DNA of 64,000 bases from Caulobacter hibisci (GTDB lineage Bacteria > Pseudomonadota > Alphaproteobacteria > Caulobacterales > Caulobacteraceae), in assembly GCF_016135805.1 (NCBI RefSeq), contig NZ_JADWOX010000014.1, positions 62,001 to 126,000 of the forward strand, in the 5' to 3' direction. A model generated the notes under the pieces. It was not told the DNA's origin and did not search any database. It worked only from the letters and a program-made list of their open reading frames with translations. Made by a program: the position numbers and the translations under genes. Shown piece after piece: positions 25,859 through 34,999 of the stretch (position 1 is the first letter of the stretch; every line of letters begins with the position of its first letter).

Positions 25859-26332
25859 TTAGGCGCTCCGGGTGTTCTTGACGTTGCGCGCCGCGAAGTC
25901 GATGACTTCCGGGTTCTGCGCTTGGTGCGGGTGCTCGGCGTCGGCGTAGACCAGCAGGTGCGTCAGTTGCTTGCGCGCCAGCGGGCTTTCCTTCGGCAGC
26001 ATGCGCTCGACGGCCTTGTTCAGGACGCGTTCCGGGAAGCGACCTTCCAGGACCTTGCGCGGGGTGGTTTCCTTGATGCCGCCCGGGTGACCGGTGTGGC
26101 GGTAGTAAACCTTGTCGTCCAGCTTCTTGCCGGTGAACTTCACCTTGTCGGCGTTGATGACGACGACGAAGTCGCCGCAGTCAACGTGCGGGGTGTAGTC
26201 GGGACGGTGCTTGCCGCGAAGACGCATGGCGATGAACGTCGCCAGACGACCGACAACGGCGTCCTTGGCGTCGACCACGATCCACTTCTTCTCGACCTCG
26301 GCGGGCTTCAGGGAAGCCGTGGTCTTTTGCAT
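25859..26332 (-). CDS. rplM: 50S ribosomal protein L13
   Basis: 157 residues from ATG 26332. L13 signature: [60 protein letters not shown] and [20 protein letters not shown]. It is the first gene of the rplM-rpsI operon, whose promoter should lie in 26333-26450. Confidence 0.98.
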   Translation of the reverse strand: MQKTTASLKPAEVEKKWIVVDAKDAVVGRLATFIAMRLRGKHRPDYTPHVDCGDFVVVINADKVKFTGKKLDDKVYYRHTGHPGGIKETTPRKVLEGRFPERVLNKAVERMLPKESPLARKQLTHLLVYADAEHPHQAQNPEVIDFAARNVKNTRSA

Positions 26333-26454
26333 GGGATTGATCCGTAATTCCTGTGCGTCGGGAACCAAGGAACCGGCTCCGTCCGCGTGAGGGGCGGCTG
26401 ATACCGAAGGGTTGGCCGCCTGTCAACAATGCGTGCGCAGGAAAGTTCGGAAAG

Positions 26455-26505
26455 CCTTGTGGAACAAGGGATTGCGCGATGCGGTATCTAAATACCGCAT
26501 CGCGC
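26455..26505 (-). terminator. tandem hairpins after the alkaline phosphatase gene
   Basis: A perfect 14-base stem GCGCGATGCGGTAT/ATACCGCATCGCGC (26474-26487 and 26492-26505, loop CTAA) is followed on the minus strand by a smaller hairpin CCTTGT/ACAAGG (26455-26469). They lie 23 bases after the phosphatase stop. There is no long U-run, so termination is inferred from position. Confidence 0.55.
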
Positions 26506-26527
26506 CGCATTCCCGGGTCGGGGCCGT

Positions 26528-28006
26528 CTACTTGGCCGCGTCGAAGCCGTAGGCGTGGCGCATGACCTGGAAGATGTAGCTCTCTTCGACCACGCCGCGG
26601 ACCAGATAGGCGCCGGGGCCGTCGGCATAGATCCCGACGTCCTCGCCCGAGTGGGCGGCGCTGGGCAGGTTGGCGCCGGCCTGCTGGTGGTAGTCGACCT
26701 CGTCGAGGTCTTCGTGGGCCGGATCGGCGCGCAGGTCGTTCCCCTCGACGCCGCCAGGACCGGTGGCGAAGCTGAGCACGGTGTAGGCCTTGCCGTCGCC
26801 AGCCACGACAGGCTCACCCTCGTTGCCGGCCAGGCCGAGAATCGGGGCGCTGCGGGCGGCGTAGCCCGAGATCACTAGGCCGTGGCTGTGGTCGGCGGTG
26901 ACGATGACCAGGGTGTCCTTCAGGTCGACCTTGGCCAGCACGGCCTCGATCGCCTTCGAGAACTCGACGGTCTCGGTCAGGGTGCGCTTGGCGTTGTTGA
27001 GGTGGCTGCCCATGTCGATCTTGCCGCCCTCGACGAGCAGGAAGTAGCCCTTGGGGTTCTGCGACAGGATGTCGACGGCCTTTGTGGCCATGTCGGCCAG
27101 GGTCGGCACGCCCTGCCCCAGCATCGGCCGCTCGACCTCGTAGGGCAGGTGCTCGCCGGCGAACAGGCCCAGCACCGGGCCGGTCTTGGTCGCATCGATC
27201 GTCTTAAGCTGGTCGGCGGTCGTGACGTAGGCCGCGCCCTTGGCCTTGGTCCACTCGGCGGTCAGGTCGCGGCCGTCGGCGCGCTTGCCGCCCTTGTCCT
27301 CGGGCAGGAAGCGCGAGCGGCCGCCGCCCAGGGCGACGTCGAGGCGGATCTTGGCCGGCGCCTCGACCAGCTGGCGGGCGATGTCCTTGCAGCCGCCGCT
27401 CAGGGCCTCGGCCGGCATGTCGCCGTCGCCTTCCCAATCGCGATAGGCGGTGTGGGCGTAGGTCCCGGCGGGCGTGGCGTGGGTGATGCGGGTGGTGGTG
27501 ACCGCGCCGGCCGACAGGCCGTGGGCCTTGGCGATCTCGGCGATGGTCTCGACGCGGTTGGCGGCCTCGTCGGCGCAGGCTTCCGGCTTGGCGACGCCCG
27601 TCAGGCCGATGACCTTGTTGCGGGTCTTCACGCCGGTGGTGATGGCGGTGATGCCGGCGGCGCTGTCGGTGACCTGGGTGTCGTGGCTGTAGGTCTTGGA
27701 GAGCGCCACCCAGGGCAGCTTCTCGAAGGCCAGGGCGTTGGACTCGCCGTCGACGCCGCGCTGCTGGCCCTCGTAGATGCGGCTGGCCACGGCGGTGGAG
27801 ATGCCCATGCCGTCGCCGAGGAACAGGACGACGTTCTTGGCCTTGCCGGCGTTGGGGTTGATCGTCAGGGCCTTGGCCAGGGCGGCCTCGCCGGCCTTGT
27901 AGTAGCCGTCGGCGGCCTGGGCGGGCGTGGTGTCGGCGGCGGCGGCGAAGGACGGGGCGAGGGCCAGGGCGCAGGCGCCGGCCAGGAGCGAGGAAACGCG
28001 GATCAC
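26528..28006 (-). CDS. phoA: alkaline phosphatase (PhoA family)
   Basis: 492 residues from GTG 28006, with a Sec signal ending ...PSFAAAADT. Metal- and substrate-site motifs: NVVLFLGDGMGIST (first metal Asp), QVTDSAAGITAITTG (nucleophile Ser in DSAAG), LLVEGGKIDMGSHLNN, and VIVTADHSHG. It hydrolyses phosphomonoesters in the periplasm to release phosphate. A weak CTGTCA-type repeat upstream could be a Pho box. It stands alone between rplM and ctaA. Confidence 0.95.
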   Translation of the reverse strand: MIRVSSLLAGACALALAPSFAAAADTTPAQAADGYYKAGEAALAKALTINPNAGKAKNVVLFLGDGMGISTAVASRIYEGQQRGVDGESNALAFEKLPWVALSKTYSHDTQVTDSAAGITAITTGVKTRNKVIGLTGVAKPEACADEAANRVETIAEIAKAHGLSAGAVTTTRITHATPAGTYAHTAYRDWEGDGDMPAEALSGGCKDIARQLVEAPAKIRLDVALGGGRSRFLPEDKGGKRADGRDLTAEWTKAKGAAYVTTADQLKTIDATKTGPVLGLFAGEHLPYEVERPMLGQGVPTLADMATKAVDILSQNPKGYFLLVEGGKIDMGSHLNNAKRTLTETVEFSKAIEAVLAKVDLKDTLVIVTADHSHGLVISGYAARSAPILGLAGNEGEPVVAGDGKAYTVLSFATGPGGVEGNDLRADPAHEDLDEVDYHQQAGANLPSAAHSGEDVGIYADGPGAYLVRGVVEESYIFQVMRHAYGFDAAK

Positions 28007-28040
28007 GAGGGGATCTCCAGCAGGGACACGGAAGGTCCTG

Positions 28041-28062
28041 TGCTGACGTTTCGTGACAGTTC
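28041..28062 (-). promoter_or_regulatory. degenerate Pho-box-like sequence upstream of phoA
   Basis: The minus strand reads CTGTCACGAAACGTCAG about 40 bases before the GTG. The first half matches the CTGTCAT half-site in six of seven bases. The second (GTCA, 10 rather than 11 bases on) is poor. PhoB control is plausible for this gene but only weakly supported by the site. Confidence 0.3.
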
Positions 28063-28087
28063 TTCGGGGGGCTCCGATAAACCCGCG

Positions 28088-29119
28088 TTACGGTCGCCGC
28101 ACGCGCCAGGCGAAGGCGGTGGAGGCGGCCAGCAGGATCGCGGCGCCGGCCTGGTGCAGCACGCCCAGGCTCAGCGGCACGGCGGCCATCAGGGTCCAGA
28201 CGCCCAGGCCCGCCTGGATAACAACGCCGCCGAGCACGGCGTAGGCGACCAGCTTGGCGTCCTGCGGCAGGCGGCGAGCGCGAGCCGCGCCGACGGCCAG
28301 GACGATGGCGGCGGCGAACACGGCGTAGGCCATCAGACGGTGATGCAACTGCACCGCGCCCTGGCTGTGGGCGAGCGTGCCCCACAGGCCCTTGCCGGCG
28401 TATTCGGTCGGCAGCAGCGAGCCGTTCATCAGCGGCCAGTCGTTGTAGACGAGGCCCGCATCGTTGCCGGCTACCAGGGCGCCCAGCAGGCTCTGGAAGA
28501 ACACCGCGCCCAGGAAGGCCAGGGCCCAACCGCGCCAGTCGCTGCGCTCCTCGACGCGCGGCGCGCCGTTCCAGGCGTCGAGCGCGGTCCAGATCAGCAG
28601 CACGAACAGGGCGAGCGCCAGGCCAAGGTGCACCATCAGCCGCTCGGGCGCGACCGAGACCCGCTCGGAGAGGCCGCTGGAGACCATCCACCAGCCGACC
28701 AGCCCCTGCAGGCCGCCCAGGGCCAGCATGGCCCCGCAGCGCAGGATCAGCCGGCGCGGCAGCATGCGGCGGACCAGGAAGAAGGCGAACGGCAGGGCGA
28801 AGGCCGCGCCGACGATCCGGCCCAGCAGCCGGTGCGCCCACTCCCACCAGAAGATGCCCTTGTAGGCCTCGACCGTCATGTCGGGGTTTACCAGGTGGTA
28901 CTGGGGGATCTGCTTGTAGAGCTCGAAATTGGCCCGCCAGGCGTCCTCCGACATCGGCGGCAGGGCGCCCATGATCGGCTTCCACTGGGTGATCGACAGC
29001 CCCGAGTCGGTCAGGCGCGTGGCGCCGCCGACCACGACCATGCCGAAGACCAGGGCGGCCACGACGAACAGCCAGACGGCCACGGGCCGGGAACGGTCGG
29101 AACGCAGGAACGAAGTCAT
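28088..29119 (-). CDS. ctaA: heme A synthase (COX15/CtaA)
   Basis: 343 residues with about eight transmembrane helices. Conserved features: [34 protein letters not shown] (heme-ligand His), [27 protein letters not shown] and [10 protein letters not shown]. It oxidises the C8 methyl of heme O to formyl to make heme A for aa3-type cytochrome oxidase, in the inner membrane. No ctaB or cox gene is adjacent. Confidence 0.96.
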   Translation of the reverse strand: MTSFLRSDRSRPVAVWLFVVAALVFGMVVVGGATRLTDSGLSITQWKPIMGALPPMSEDAWRANFELYKQIPQYHLVNPDMTVEAYKGIFWWEWAHRLLGRIVGAAFALPFAFFLVRRMLPRRLILRCGAMLALGGLQGLVGWWMVSSGLSERVSVAPERLMVHLGLALALFVLLIWTALDAWNGAPRVEERSDWRGWALAFLGAVFFQSLLGALVAGNDAGLVYNDWPLMNGSLLPTEYAGKGLWGTLAHSQGAVQLHHRLMAYAVFAAAIVLAVGAARARRLPQDAKLVAYAVLGGVVIQAGLGVWTLMAAVPLSLGVLHQAGAAILLAASTAFAWRVRRP

Positions 29120-29304
29120 GACGCGGAAAAAACGCCTGTTCTGGGCCGAAATGGGGCGGCAAGACCCCTACTCCCGCGCCCTACTCCCGGCAAGGCGCCG
29201 CTGTCCATCGCCCGCTCGCGCTTAAGGGCGCGCATGACGCGGCCCTCGCCGCGTGGCATTGTGCGTGGGCTGCGGGGGCGCAGCGCGTTCCAGGGGGATG
29301 TGAC

Positions 29305-29556
29305 ATGAGCGGCGTGGGCGTTTTCGTCGCCTTGGTGATCGGGATCCTGGCCGGCTGGATCGCCGACCTGGCCCTGGCCCGCCGCCACAGCCTGTTCATG
29401 CAGATGCTGATCGGGGTGATCGGCTCGTTCATCGGGGCCTTCATCGCCCAGAGCCTGCACCTGGTGATCCCCGGCTTCCTCGGCAGCCTGGTGGTCTCGG
29501 CCGTCGGCGCCACCCTGTTCCTGGCCGTGGTCGGCCTGTTCCGGAGATCCGCTTGA
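29305..29556 (+). CDS. GlsB/YeaQ/YmgE-type small membrane protein
   Basis: 83 residues with three hydrophobic segments. The family glycine pattern is IGILAGWIADLAL, MLIGVIGSFIGAFIAQ and LVVSAVGATLFLAVVGLF. Members are stress-associated inner-membrane proteins with no defined activity. It is divergent from ctaA, and its stop overlaps the start of the next small gene. Confidence 0.85.
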   Translation: MSGVGVFVALVIGILAGWIADLALARRHSLFMQMLIGVIGSFIGAFIAQSLHLVIPGFLGSLVVSAVGATLFLAVVGLFRRSA

Positions 29557-29789
29557 GCGCTCCCCTCATTCCCGCCCGCCTGCGCAAGCTGATCGGCTCG
29601 ATCGGCGTGGTCGCGATCCTGCTGGGCTGGATCTGGGCCTTCACCAGCCTCTACGACCACCTGCCCCTGAACCGCGCCGTGCACCTGATCTACTTCGTGG
29701 CGCTGGGCATGGGCTGGATCCTGCCGGTCATTCCGCTGATCACCTGGATGGGCAAGGCGGACAAGCCGCTGAACGTCGGCGAGCGATAG
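29553..29789 (+). CDS. DUF2842-like two-helix membrane protein
   Basis: 78 residues from TTG 29553, which overlaps the previous stop (TTGA) with GGAG upstream. Two transmembrane helices flank WAFTSLYDHLP. The C-terminal WILPVIPLITWM is the DUF2842 pattern. The function is unknown. It is translationally coupled to the GlsB-like gene and ended by the hairpin at 29819. Confidence 0.8.
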   Translation: MSAPLIPARLRKLIGSIGVVAILLGWIWAFTSLYDHLPLNRAVHLIYFVALGMGWILPVIPLITWMGKADKPLNVGER

Positions 29790-29818
29790 CCTCGGGCGAG
29801 CGCCAATCCGGAAACGAA

Positions 29819-29850
29819 AAAGGCCGCCCCGAAGGGCGGCCTTTGCGTTT
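29819..29850 (+). terminator. intrinsic terminator after the two small membrane genes
   Basis: An 11-base stem AAAGGCCGCCC/GGGCGGCCTTT (29819-29829 and 29834-29844) with loop CGAA, then TGCGTTTCTT. The A-run before the stem would also serve minus-strand transcripts coming from tRNA-Pro. Confidence 0.8.
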
Positions 29851-29879
29851 CTTCCGCGGCCTTCTCTCCGGGGAGAGAA

Positions 29880-29956
<77 letters not shown>

Positions 29957-30029
29957 ACGCGGAAGGAGCGCCCTTATAGGCGCCGCTCCCCGACTCGGCA
30001 ATCGGAAATCGAGGGCTTTTCGCGAGGCC

Positions 30030-30461
30030 TCAGGAACGCGTCAAAAGCCCGTCCAGACGGGCCTTGACGCTGGTCAGGTCGTCCAGAGCCTCGACCAGGC
30101 GGCGTCGGCGCTCAGGGCTGGGGGCCCGCGATCCGGTCGAATCGGCGAGCTCGTCGAGGATGGGAGATTCGAGGAAGGCCGCGCCGTTCTGGCCCAGGCC
30201 CGCGGCGATCACATGGCTGACGCCCTGCTCGCGGTGCAGCTTCTGGACGCCCTTGATGGTGTAGCCCTCGGCGTGCAGCAAAGCACGCACGCCGTTCAGC
30301 ACGGCGATGTCCTGCGGGCGGTAGAACCGTCGCCCGCCGGCCCGCTTCATCGGGCGAATGAAGGAGAATTTGGTCTCCCAGAAACGCAATACGTGCTGGG
30401 GGACGCCTAGCTCTTCGGCGGCCTCGGAAATCGTGCGGAAGGCGTTGGGCCCCTTCGCCAC
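30030..30461 (-). CDS. MerR-family regulator downstream of ihfA
   Basis: 143 residues from GTG 30461. An N-terminal MerR winged helix at about 8-75: [43 protein letters not shown] and [14 protein letters not shown] (blocks). The C-terminal part is short, without the Cys ligands of metal-sensing MerR proteins. In alphaproteobacteria this gene regularly follows ihfA, as here (13 bases). Its target is not established. Confidence 0.9.
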   Translation of the reverse strand: MAKGPNAFRTISEAAEELGVPQHVLRFWETKFSFIRPMKRAGGRRFYRPQDIAVLNGVRALLHAEGYTIKGVQKLHREQGVSHVIAAGLGQNGAAFLESPILDELADSTGSRAPSPERRRRLVEALDDLTSVKARLDGLLTRS

Positions 30462-30474
30462 CGCATCGATTCCC

Positions 30475-30777
30475 TTAGTCGTCCAAGGCGCTGTCGATGC
30501 GCGCCTTCATGACTTGAGAGGCCCGGAAGCCGATGACCCTGCGCGGCTCGATCTCGGCCGGTTCGCCCGTCTTGGGATTGCGCCCCATGCGGGCCCGCTT
30601 CTCGCGGACCTGGAAGACGCCGAATCCAGAAAGCTTGACCGTCTCGCCCTTCTCCAGGGCTTCGGCCACCAGATCGAGAGTACGCTCGACGAGACCGGCG
30701 CAGTCCTGACGCGTCAGGCCTACCTCCTCGTGGACCGCCTCGCAGAGGTCAGCCCGGGTCAATGTCGAACCCTTCAT
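30475..30777 (-). CDS. ihfA: integration host factor subunit alpha
   Basis: 100 residues, the usual length. It has [45 protein letters not shown] (arm region, in blocks) and [14 protein letters not shown]. With IhfB it bends DNA at specific sites; in Caulobacter-type bacteria it serves sigma-54 promoters. The 236-base gap to fabH (30778-31013) suggests its own promoter, and I see no gene there. Confidence 0.97.
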   Translation of the reverse strand: MKGSTLTRADLCEAVHEEVGLTRQDCAGLVERTLDLVAEALEKGETVKLSGFGVFQVREKRARMGRNPKTGEPAEIEPRRVIGFRASQVMKARIDSALDD

Positions 30778-31013
30778 AACGCCCCCTTACGCTACACGTG
30801 GACCCAAGATGGTCCGCGCCAATCGACTTATCACCCGCCAAACGGGGCGCACGAAAACCCCGATCTCGCGCGGCTTGACCTCGTCAACTCAAGACTGCAT
30901 GCCGCGAATACCGCATGAAGTCAAAGGGTCAAGCCGAATACCTCATATGACGACGCAGCCCCGCCGCCAACCCAAGGTCAAGCTCGCCGTGAGGCAAGCC
31001 CGATTCTTGTTCA

Positions 31014-31991
31014 CTACAGGCGCAGGACGCAGGCGCCCCAGGTCAGGCCGCCGCCCATAGCCTCAAGCAGCAGCAGGTCGCCCGGCTTGATCCGCCCGTC
31101 CGCCACCGCGTGGGCGAAGGCCAGGGGAATCGATGCCGCCGAGGTGTTGGCGTGCAGCGCCACGGTCGAGATCACCTTTTCCTCGTCGATGCCGCAGCGG
31201 TTGGCCACGCCCTGGAGGATTCGCTGGTTGGCCTGGTGCGGAATGAACCAGTCCACCTCCGGCACCGTCACGCCCGCCTTCTCGGCGGCGGCGACGATGG
31301 CCTCGGAGATGTTGACCACGGCGTGCTTGAAGACCTGGTTGCCCAGCATCCGCAGCTTGCCGACCGTGCCCGTGGTCGACGGGCCGCCATCGACATAGAG
31401 CAGGTCCTGCTTGGTCCCGTCGGCGCGCAGAGCAAAGCCAAGCAGGCCGCGATCGGCCGTGGTCCCCTCGCCTTCCTGCGGCTCCAGCACGATCGCGCCG
31501 GCGCCGTCGCCGAACAGCACGCAGGTGCCGCGGTCGGTCCAGTCCATCAGGCGGGTCATGGTCTCGGCGCCGATCACCAGGGCGCACTTGGCATGGCCGC
31601 GGGCCACGAAACCGTCGGCCACCGACAGGGCGTAGACGAAGCCCGAGCACACCGCCTGAACGTCGAAGGCGATGCCGACGCCCGCGCCCAGCTTGCGCTG
31701 GACGATGGCGGCGGTGGCCGGGAAGGTCAGGTCGGGCGTGGTGGTGGCGACGATGATCAGGTCGACGTCGGCGGCGGTCTTGCCGGCCCGCTCCAGCGCC
31801 TGCTTGGCGGCTTCGGTCGCGAGGTCGGAAACGGCCTGGTCGTCGGCGGCCTTGTGGCGCTGGCGGATGCCGGTGCGCTCGATGATCCATTCGTCGGAGG
31901 TGTCGACCACCTTCGACAGGTCTTGGTTGGTGACGATGCCCGGCGGGAGATAGGCCCCGACGCCGGTCACCACGCTACGGACTACGCTCAC
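31014..31991 (-). CDS. fabH: beta-ketoacyl-ACP synthase III
   Basis: 325 residues from GTG 31991, overlapping the plsX stop (GTGA). The thiolase-fold triad is Cys in VQAVCSGFVYAL, His in WFIPHQANQRIL and Asn in HANTSAASIPLA. It condenses acetyl-CoA with malonyl-ACP to start fatty-acid synthesis. It is translationally coupled to plsX, the usual pairing. Confidence 0.97.
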   Translation of the reverse strand: MSVVRSVVTGVGAYLPPGIVTNQDLSKVVDTSDEWIIERTGIRQRHKAADDQAVSDLATEAAKQALERAGKTAADVDLIIVATTTPDLTFPATAAIVQRKLGAGVGIAFDVQAVCSGFVYALSVADGFVARGHAKCALVIGAETMTRLMDWTDRGTCVLFGDGAGAIVLEPQEGEGTTADRGLLGFALRADGTKQDLLYVDGGPSTTGTVGKLRMLGNQVFKHAVVNISEAIVAAAEKAGVTVPEVDWFIPHQANQRILQGVANRCGIDEEKVISTVALHANTSAASIPLAFAHAVADGRIKPGDLLLLEAMGGGLTWGACVLRL

Positions 31992-33070
31992 TCGGCGGCT
32001 CCCTGGGTTTCGGCGCCGGGGGCGCCGTCGTCCTTGGCCGCTTTGTCTTTTTCCGCGGTCAGACGCTTCAAGTTACGATCGATCTCGGCGGTGAAGTCGC
32101 TGCGGGCGAGATCCACGGCGACGCGGATGGCCGAAGCGAAGCCGTTGGCGTCGGCGCCGCCATGGCTCTTGACCACGATGCCGTTGAGACCCAGCAGCGG
32201 ACCGCCGTTGACCCGGCCCGGGTCGAGGCGGCGCTTCATCTTCTTCAGCGAGCCCGAGGCGATCAGGGCGCCCAGCATCGCCAGCGGGCCGGCGGTGAGC
32301 GTGGCCTTGATCTCGTTGCCGAAGAACCGGGCCAGGCCCTCGGCGGTCTTCAGGGCCACATTGCCGGTGAAGCCGTCGGTGACGACGACGTCCACGGTGC
32401 CGTAGGCGATGTCGGTGCCTTCGACGAAGCCGCGATAGTCGAAGTCGAAGTGCGGGCTGTCCTGCAGGATGCGGTGCGCCTCGCGCACTTCCTCGTGGCC
32501 CTTCTGGTCTTCGGAGCCGACGTTGAGGATGCCGACCGTGGGGCGCTTGGAGCCGTGCACGGCGTGGTGGAAGGCCGCGCCCATGATGGCGAACTCGACA
32601 AGCTGCTCGGCGTCGCTCTCGACATTGGCGCCGACGTCGAGCACCGCCGAGACGCCCTTCATGGTCGGCCAGGAGGCGACGATCGCCGGACGCTCCAGGT
32701 CGGCGCTCATCCGCAGGATCAGCTTGGAGATCGCCATCAGGGCGCCGGTGTTGCCGGCCGAGACGCAGGCCACGGCCTGGCCCGAACGGATGGTCTCGAC
32801 GGCGTTCCACAGGCTGGAACCCTTGCCCCGGCGCATGGCCTGGGCGGGCTTTTCGTCGCTGGCGATGGCCTTGTCGGTATGGACGACGGTCGACACCGCC
32901 CGCGCAGCGGGGGCGCGCGCCAGTTCCGCGTTCAGCGCCGCCTCGTCGCCGTGCAGCAGGAAGCGAACGTCAGGCAGGGACTTGGCGGCGATCTCTAGGG
33001 CGGGTACAACCACGGATGGTCCGTGATCCCCGCCCATGGCGTCGATCGAAATGACAACAGGCTGTGGCAC
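31988..33070 (-). CDS. plsX: phosphate acyltransferase PlsX
   Basis: 360 residues from GTG 33070. It begins ISIDAMGGDHGP and has ASDEKPAQAMRRGKGSSLW, SAGNTGALMA, VLDVGANVES, GILNVGSEDQKGHE, VVTDGFTGNVALK and GLNGIVVKSHGGAD. It makes acyl phosphate from acyl-ACP for phospholipid synthesis and is soluble or peripheral. The 40 C-terminal residues are charged and Ala-rich, longer than in E. coli. It lies between the YceD gene and fabH. Confidence 0.96.
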   Translation of the reverse strand: MPQPVVISIDAMGGDHGPSVVVPALEIAAKSLPDVRFLLHGDEAALNAELARAPAARAVSTVVHTDKAIASDEKPAQAMRRGKGSSLWNAVETIRSGQAVACVSAGNTGALMAISKLILRMSADLERPAIVASWPTMKGVSAVLDVGANVESDAEQLVEFAIMGAAFHHAVHGSKRPTVGILNVGSEDQKGHEEVREAHRILQDSPHFDFDYRGFVEGTDIAYGTVDVVVTDGFTGNVALKTAEGLARFFGNEIKATLTAGPLAMLGALIASGSLKKMKRRLDPGRVNGGPLLGLNGIVVKSHGGADANGFASAIRVAVDLARSDFTAEIDRNLKRLTAEKDKAAKDDGAPGAETQGAAE

Positions 33071-33155
33071 GAGACGCTATCGACTCCTGTGGCGGTCGCG
33101 ATGCGGCCCGCTTGATTCCGGGCGTGATATCACGCCCGGCGGAGAAAGGGCGAAT

Positions 33156-33695
33156 TCAGCCCTCTTCTTCCTTGGATTTCAGACCCTTCAGGGCTGAGAA
33201 GGGAGAAAGGTCGACGGGCTCCTCGGGTTGCACGAACACCGCCCCGGGCTTGCGCGGGAACGGGTCGATCTCCAGGGCCAGGTGCTCGATCACATAGGCC
33301 GAGACGTCGATGGTCTCGCCTTCCAGCACGTCGGGCGGATCGTCGCCCTCGGGGTCTAGGCCCAGCTCGCCGCCTTCGTCCTGCGGCGCGTGCTCGCTGT
33401 TGGCCGGCAGGACGTGCAGGCTGAAGCGGGCGTCGATCGGCGTCTCGAAATCATCGGCGGTGACGCCGCAGGTCTGGACCACCCGGGCGCGCAGCACGCC
33501 CGAGACCTCGGCCCCGTCCATCCACGAGCGCAGATAGACGTCGACCTTCAGGTCATGCAGCGACACCAGGTCCAGCTGCTTGGCGATCGCCTTGAGGACG
33601 GTCTCGTCGGGGGCCAGCTTCAGGTCCACCCCGCCGCGGTCGACGCGGGCCAGGGTGACGGTGCTGGGCCAGGGATCGATCAAACGCTCGGCCAT
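33156..33695 (-). CDS. YceD/DUF177 family protein
   Basis: 179 residues. The DUF177 core reads DLKVDVYLRSWMDGAEVSG then LRARVVQTCGVTADDFETPI, then an acidic stretch and FPRKPGAVFVQPEEPVDLSPFSALKGLK. YceD proteins are linked to 23S rRNA maturation in bacteria and chloroplasts. The usual rpmF neighbour is absent here. It overlaps the upstream chaperone gene by 16 bases and precedes plsX. Confidence 0.9.
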   Translation of the reverse strand: MAERLIDPWPSTVTLARVDRGGVDLKLAPDETVLKAIAKQLDLVSLHDLKVDVYLRSWMDGAEVSGVLRARVVQTCGVTADDFETPIDARFSLHVLPANSEHAPQDEGGELGLDPEGDDPPDVLEGETIDVSAYVIEHLALEIDPFPRKPGAVFVQPEEPVDLSPFSALKGLKSKEEEG

Positions 33696-34210
33696 TGCAC
33701 TTCTCCGTTCAGCAGGTCGTCCAGCGATTGGCCGGCCAGCCCGTCGCGCGCGGACCGCACATAGGCGCTAACGGCGACGATGTCTCCCTCGCCGCGCTCT
33801 TCGAATACGGTGCGGGCCAGGGCCGCGTCGAGATCGGCCGTCTCCGGCAGGGTCGCGAACGCCTCGTCATAGGTCTTCAGCCGGCCGTAGAAGGCCCCGG
33901 CCAGCTTCTTCATCTTCTTGCCGACGGCGGTGTCGGATACGCCGATCTGACGGAAGGCGTCGTCGAGGCCGCGGACATAGGAATCGAACACCGCCTGCGA
34001 GGTCTCGCCCGCCGCCTCGCCCTGCCCCTTCAGCCGCTCCATCACCAGCACGACGTGCAGGGTGAAAAGCTCGAACCGGCCTTCCAGCGAGTCGCGAACG
34101 CCCAGCTCGGCGTAGAACCGGGGCGACCGGGCCTGGGCCACGGCCGCCGTGTAGAGCTTTTCACCCGCTATCCTTGCGGGCCGTGGCTTCAGAAGCCGAT
34201 CCAGAAACAT
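33680..34210 (-). CDS. ubiquinol-cytochrome c chaperone (CBP3-like)
   Basis: 176 residues. The family core is LYTAAVAQARSPRFYAELGV, DSLEGRFELFTLHVVLVMERL, FDSYVRGLDDAFRQIGVSD and VGKKMKKLAGAFYGRLK. It is homologous to mitochondrial CBP3/UQCC1, an assembly factor for cytochrome b of the bc1 complex. It is the first gene of the leftward run through YceD to plsX and is divergent from bamE across 121 bases. Confidence 0.92.
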   Translation of the reverse strand: MFLDRLLKPRPARIAGEKLYTAAVAQARSPRFYAELGVRDSLEGRFELFTLHVVLVMERLKGQGEAAGETSQAVFDSYVRGLDDAFRQIGVSDTAVGKKMKKLAGAFYGRLKTYDEAFATLPETADLDAALARTVFEERGEGDIVAVSAYVRSARDGLAGQSLDDLLNGEVQWPSV

Positions 34211-34331
34211 TCCACGCCTCTATTTCGCCGCGAGCCCGCCCTAGATGGCCTGTCGAGCTACGCGGGCCATTGAACTAAGCCCGCGCGAGCGATAGGTCAA
34301 AGTCCAGCCTTCTTCCGGTTCCGGAGCCTCA

Positions 34332-34820
34332 ATGTTTCGTCCCGCCGTTTTCGCCGCCGCCGCCATCGGCCTCGCCGCCGTCGTCGGAGGCTGCACGCCG
34401 CTGACGAGCTATTCCGGCTTCCAGGCCATCGAGGCCAAGCCGGTGGACATGAAGGTCGGCGAAGACAGCAAGTCGACCGTGATGGAAAAGCTGGGCTCGC
34501 CCTCGGCCACCTCCACCTTCGACAGCAACGCCTGGTACTACGTCTCGCAGACGACCGACCGCGTGGCCTTCTACAAGCCGCGGGTGATCAAGCGCGACGT
34601 GGTGGCGATCAAGTTCAACGCCGCCGACGAGAAGGTCGCCTCGGTCGACACCTTCACCCTGAAGGACGGCAAGGTCATCGCCTACAACGGCCGCGAGACC
34701 CCGACCCGCGGTCGCGAGATGACCATCCTCGAGCAGCTGCTCGGCAACGTCGGCCGTGGCGGCATGCTGCCCCAGGACGACGAAGGCGTGCCCGGCACCC
34801 GTCCTGGCGATCGTCGCTAG
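34332..34820 (+). CDS. bamE: outer-membrane assembly lipoprotein BamE
   Basis: 162 residues, with a signal and lipobox VGGC (Cys21). The SmpA/OmlA fold is marked by VGEDSKSTVMEKLGSPSATSTFDSNAWYYVSQ (in blocks) and VAIKFNAADEKVASVDTFTL. It is part of the BAM complex that inserts outer-membrane proteins. The C-terminal extension (LEQLLGNVGRGGMLPQDD...) is common in alphaproteobacterial BamE. It is monocistronic, followed by a 179-base gap. Confidence 0.93.
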   Translation: MFRPAVFAAAAIGLAAVVGGCTPLTSYSGFQAIEAKPVDMKVGEDSKSTVMEKLGSPSATSTFDSNAWYYVSQTTDRVAFYKPRVIKRDVVAIKFNAADEKVASVDTFTLKDGKVIAYNGRETPTRGREMTILEQLLGNVGRGGMLPQDDEGVPGTRPGDRR

Positions 34821-34999
34821 AGCGGCCCGCCCTAAGTCGGAAACCCGACCGTACACGACCGGAAACTTGACCATAAGCGTGTGATTTCCCGCGACTTTTC
34901 GTCGCGGTATCAACGTTTCGTCAAGCAAGCGCCCCGCAACCTCTCCGCTTAGCCGACGTCCGGGCCCCAACCCTGGCGTCGCTCTGGGGGAGTAGTGCT

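Noticed and set aside
26882..29308. An 808-codon open frame on the plus strand
   Set aside because: It is antisense to phoA and ctaA, both with complete catalytic motifs. The GC-rich third positions create long antisense frames.
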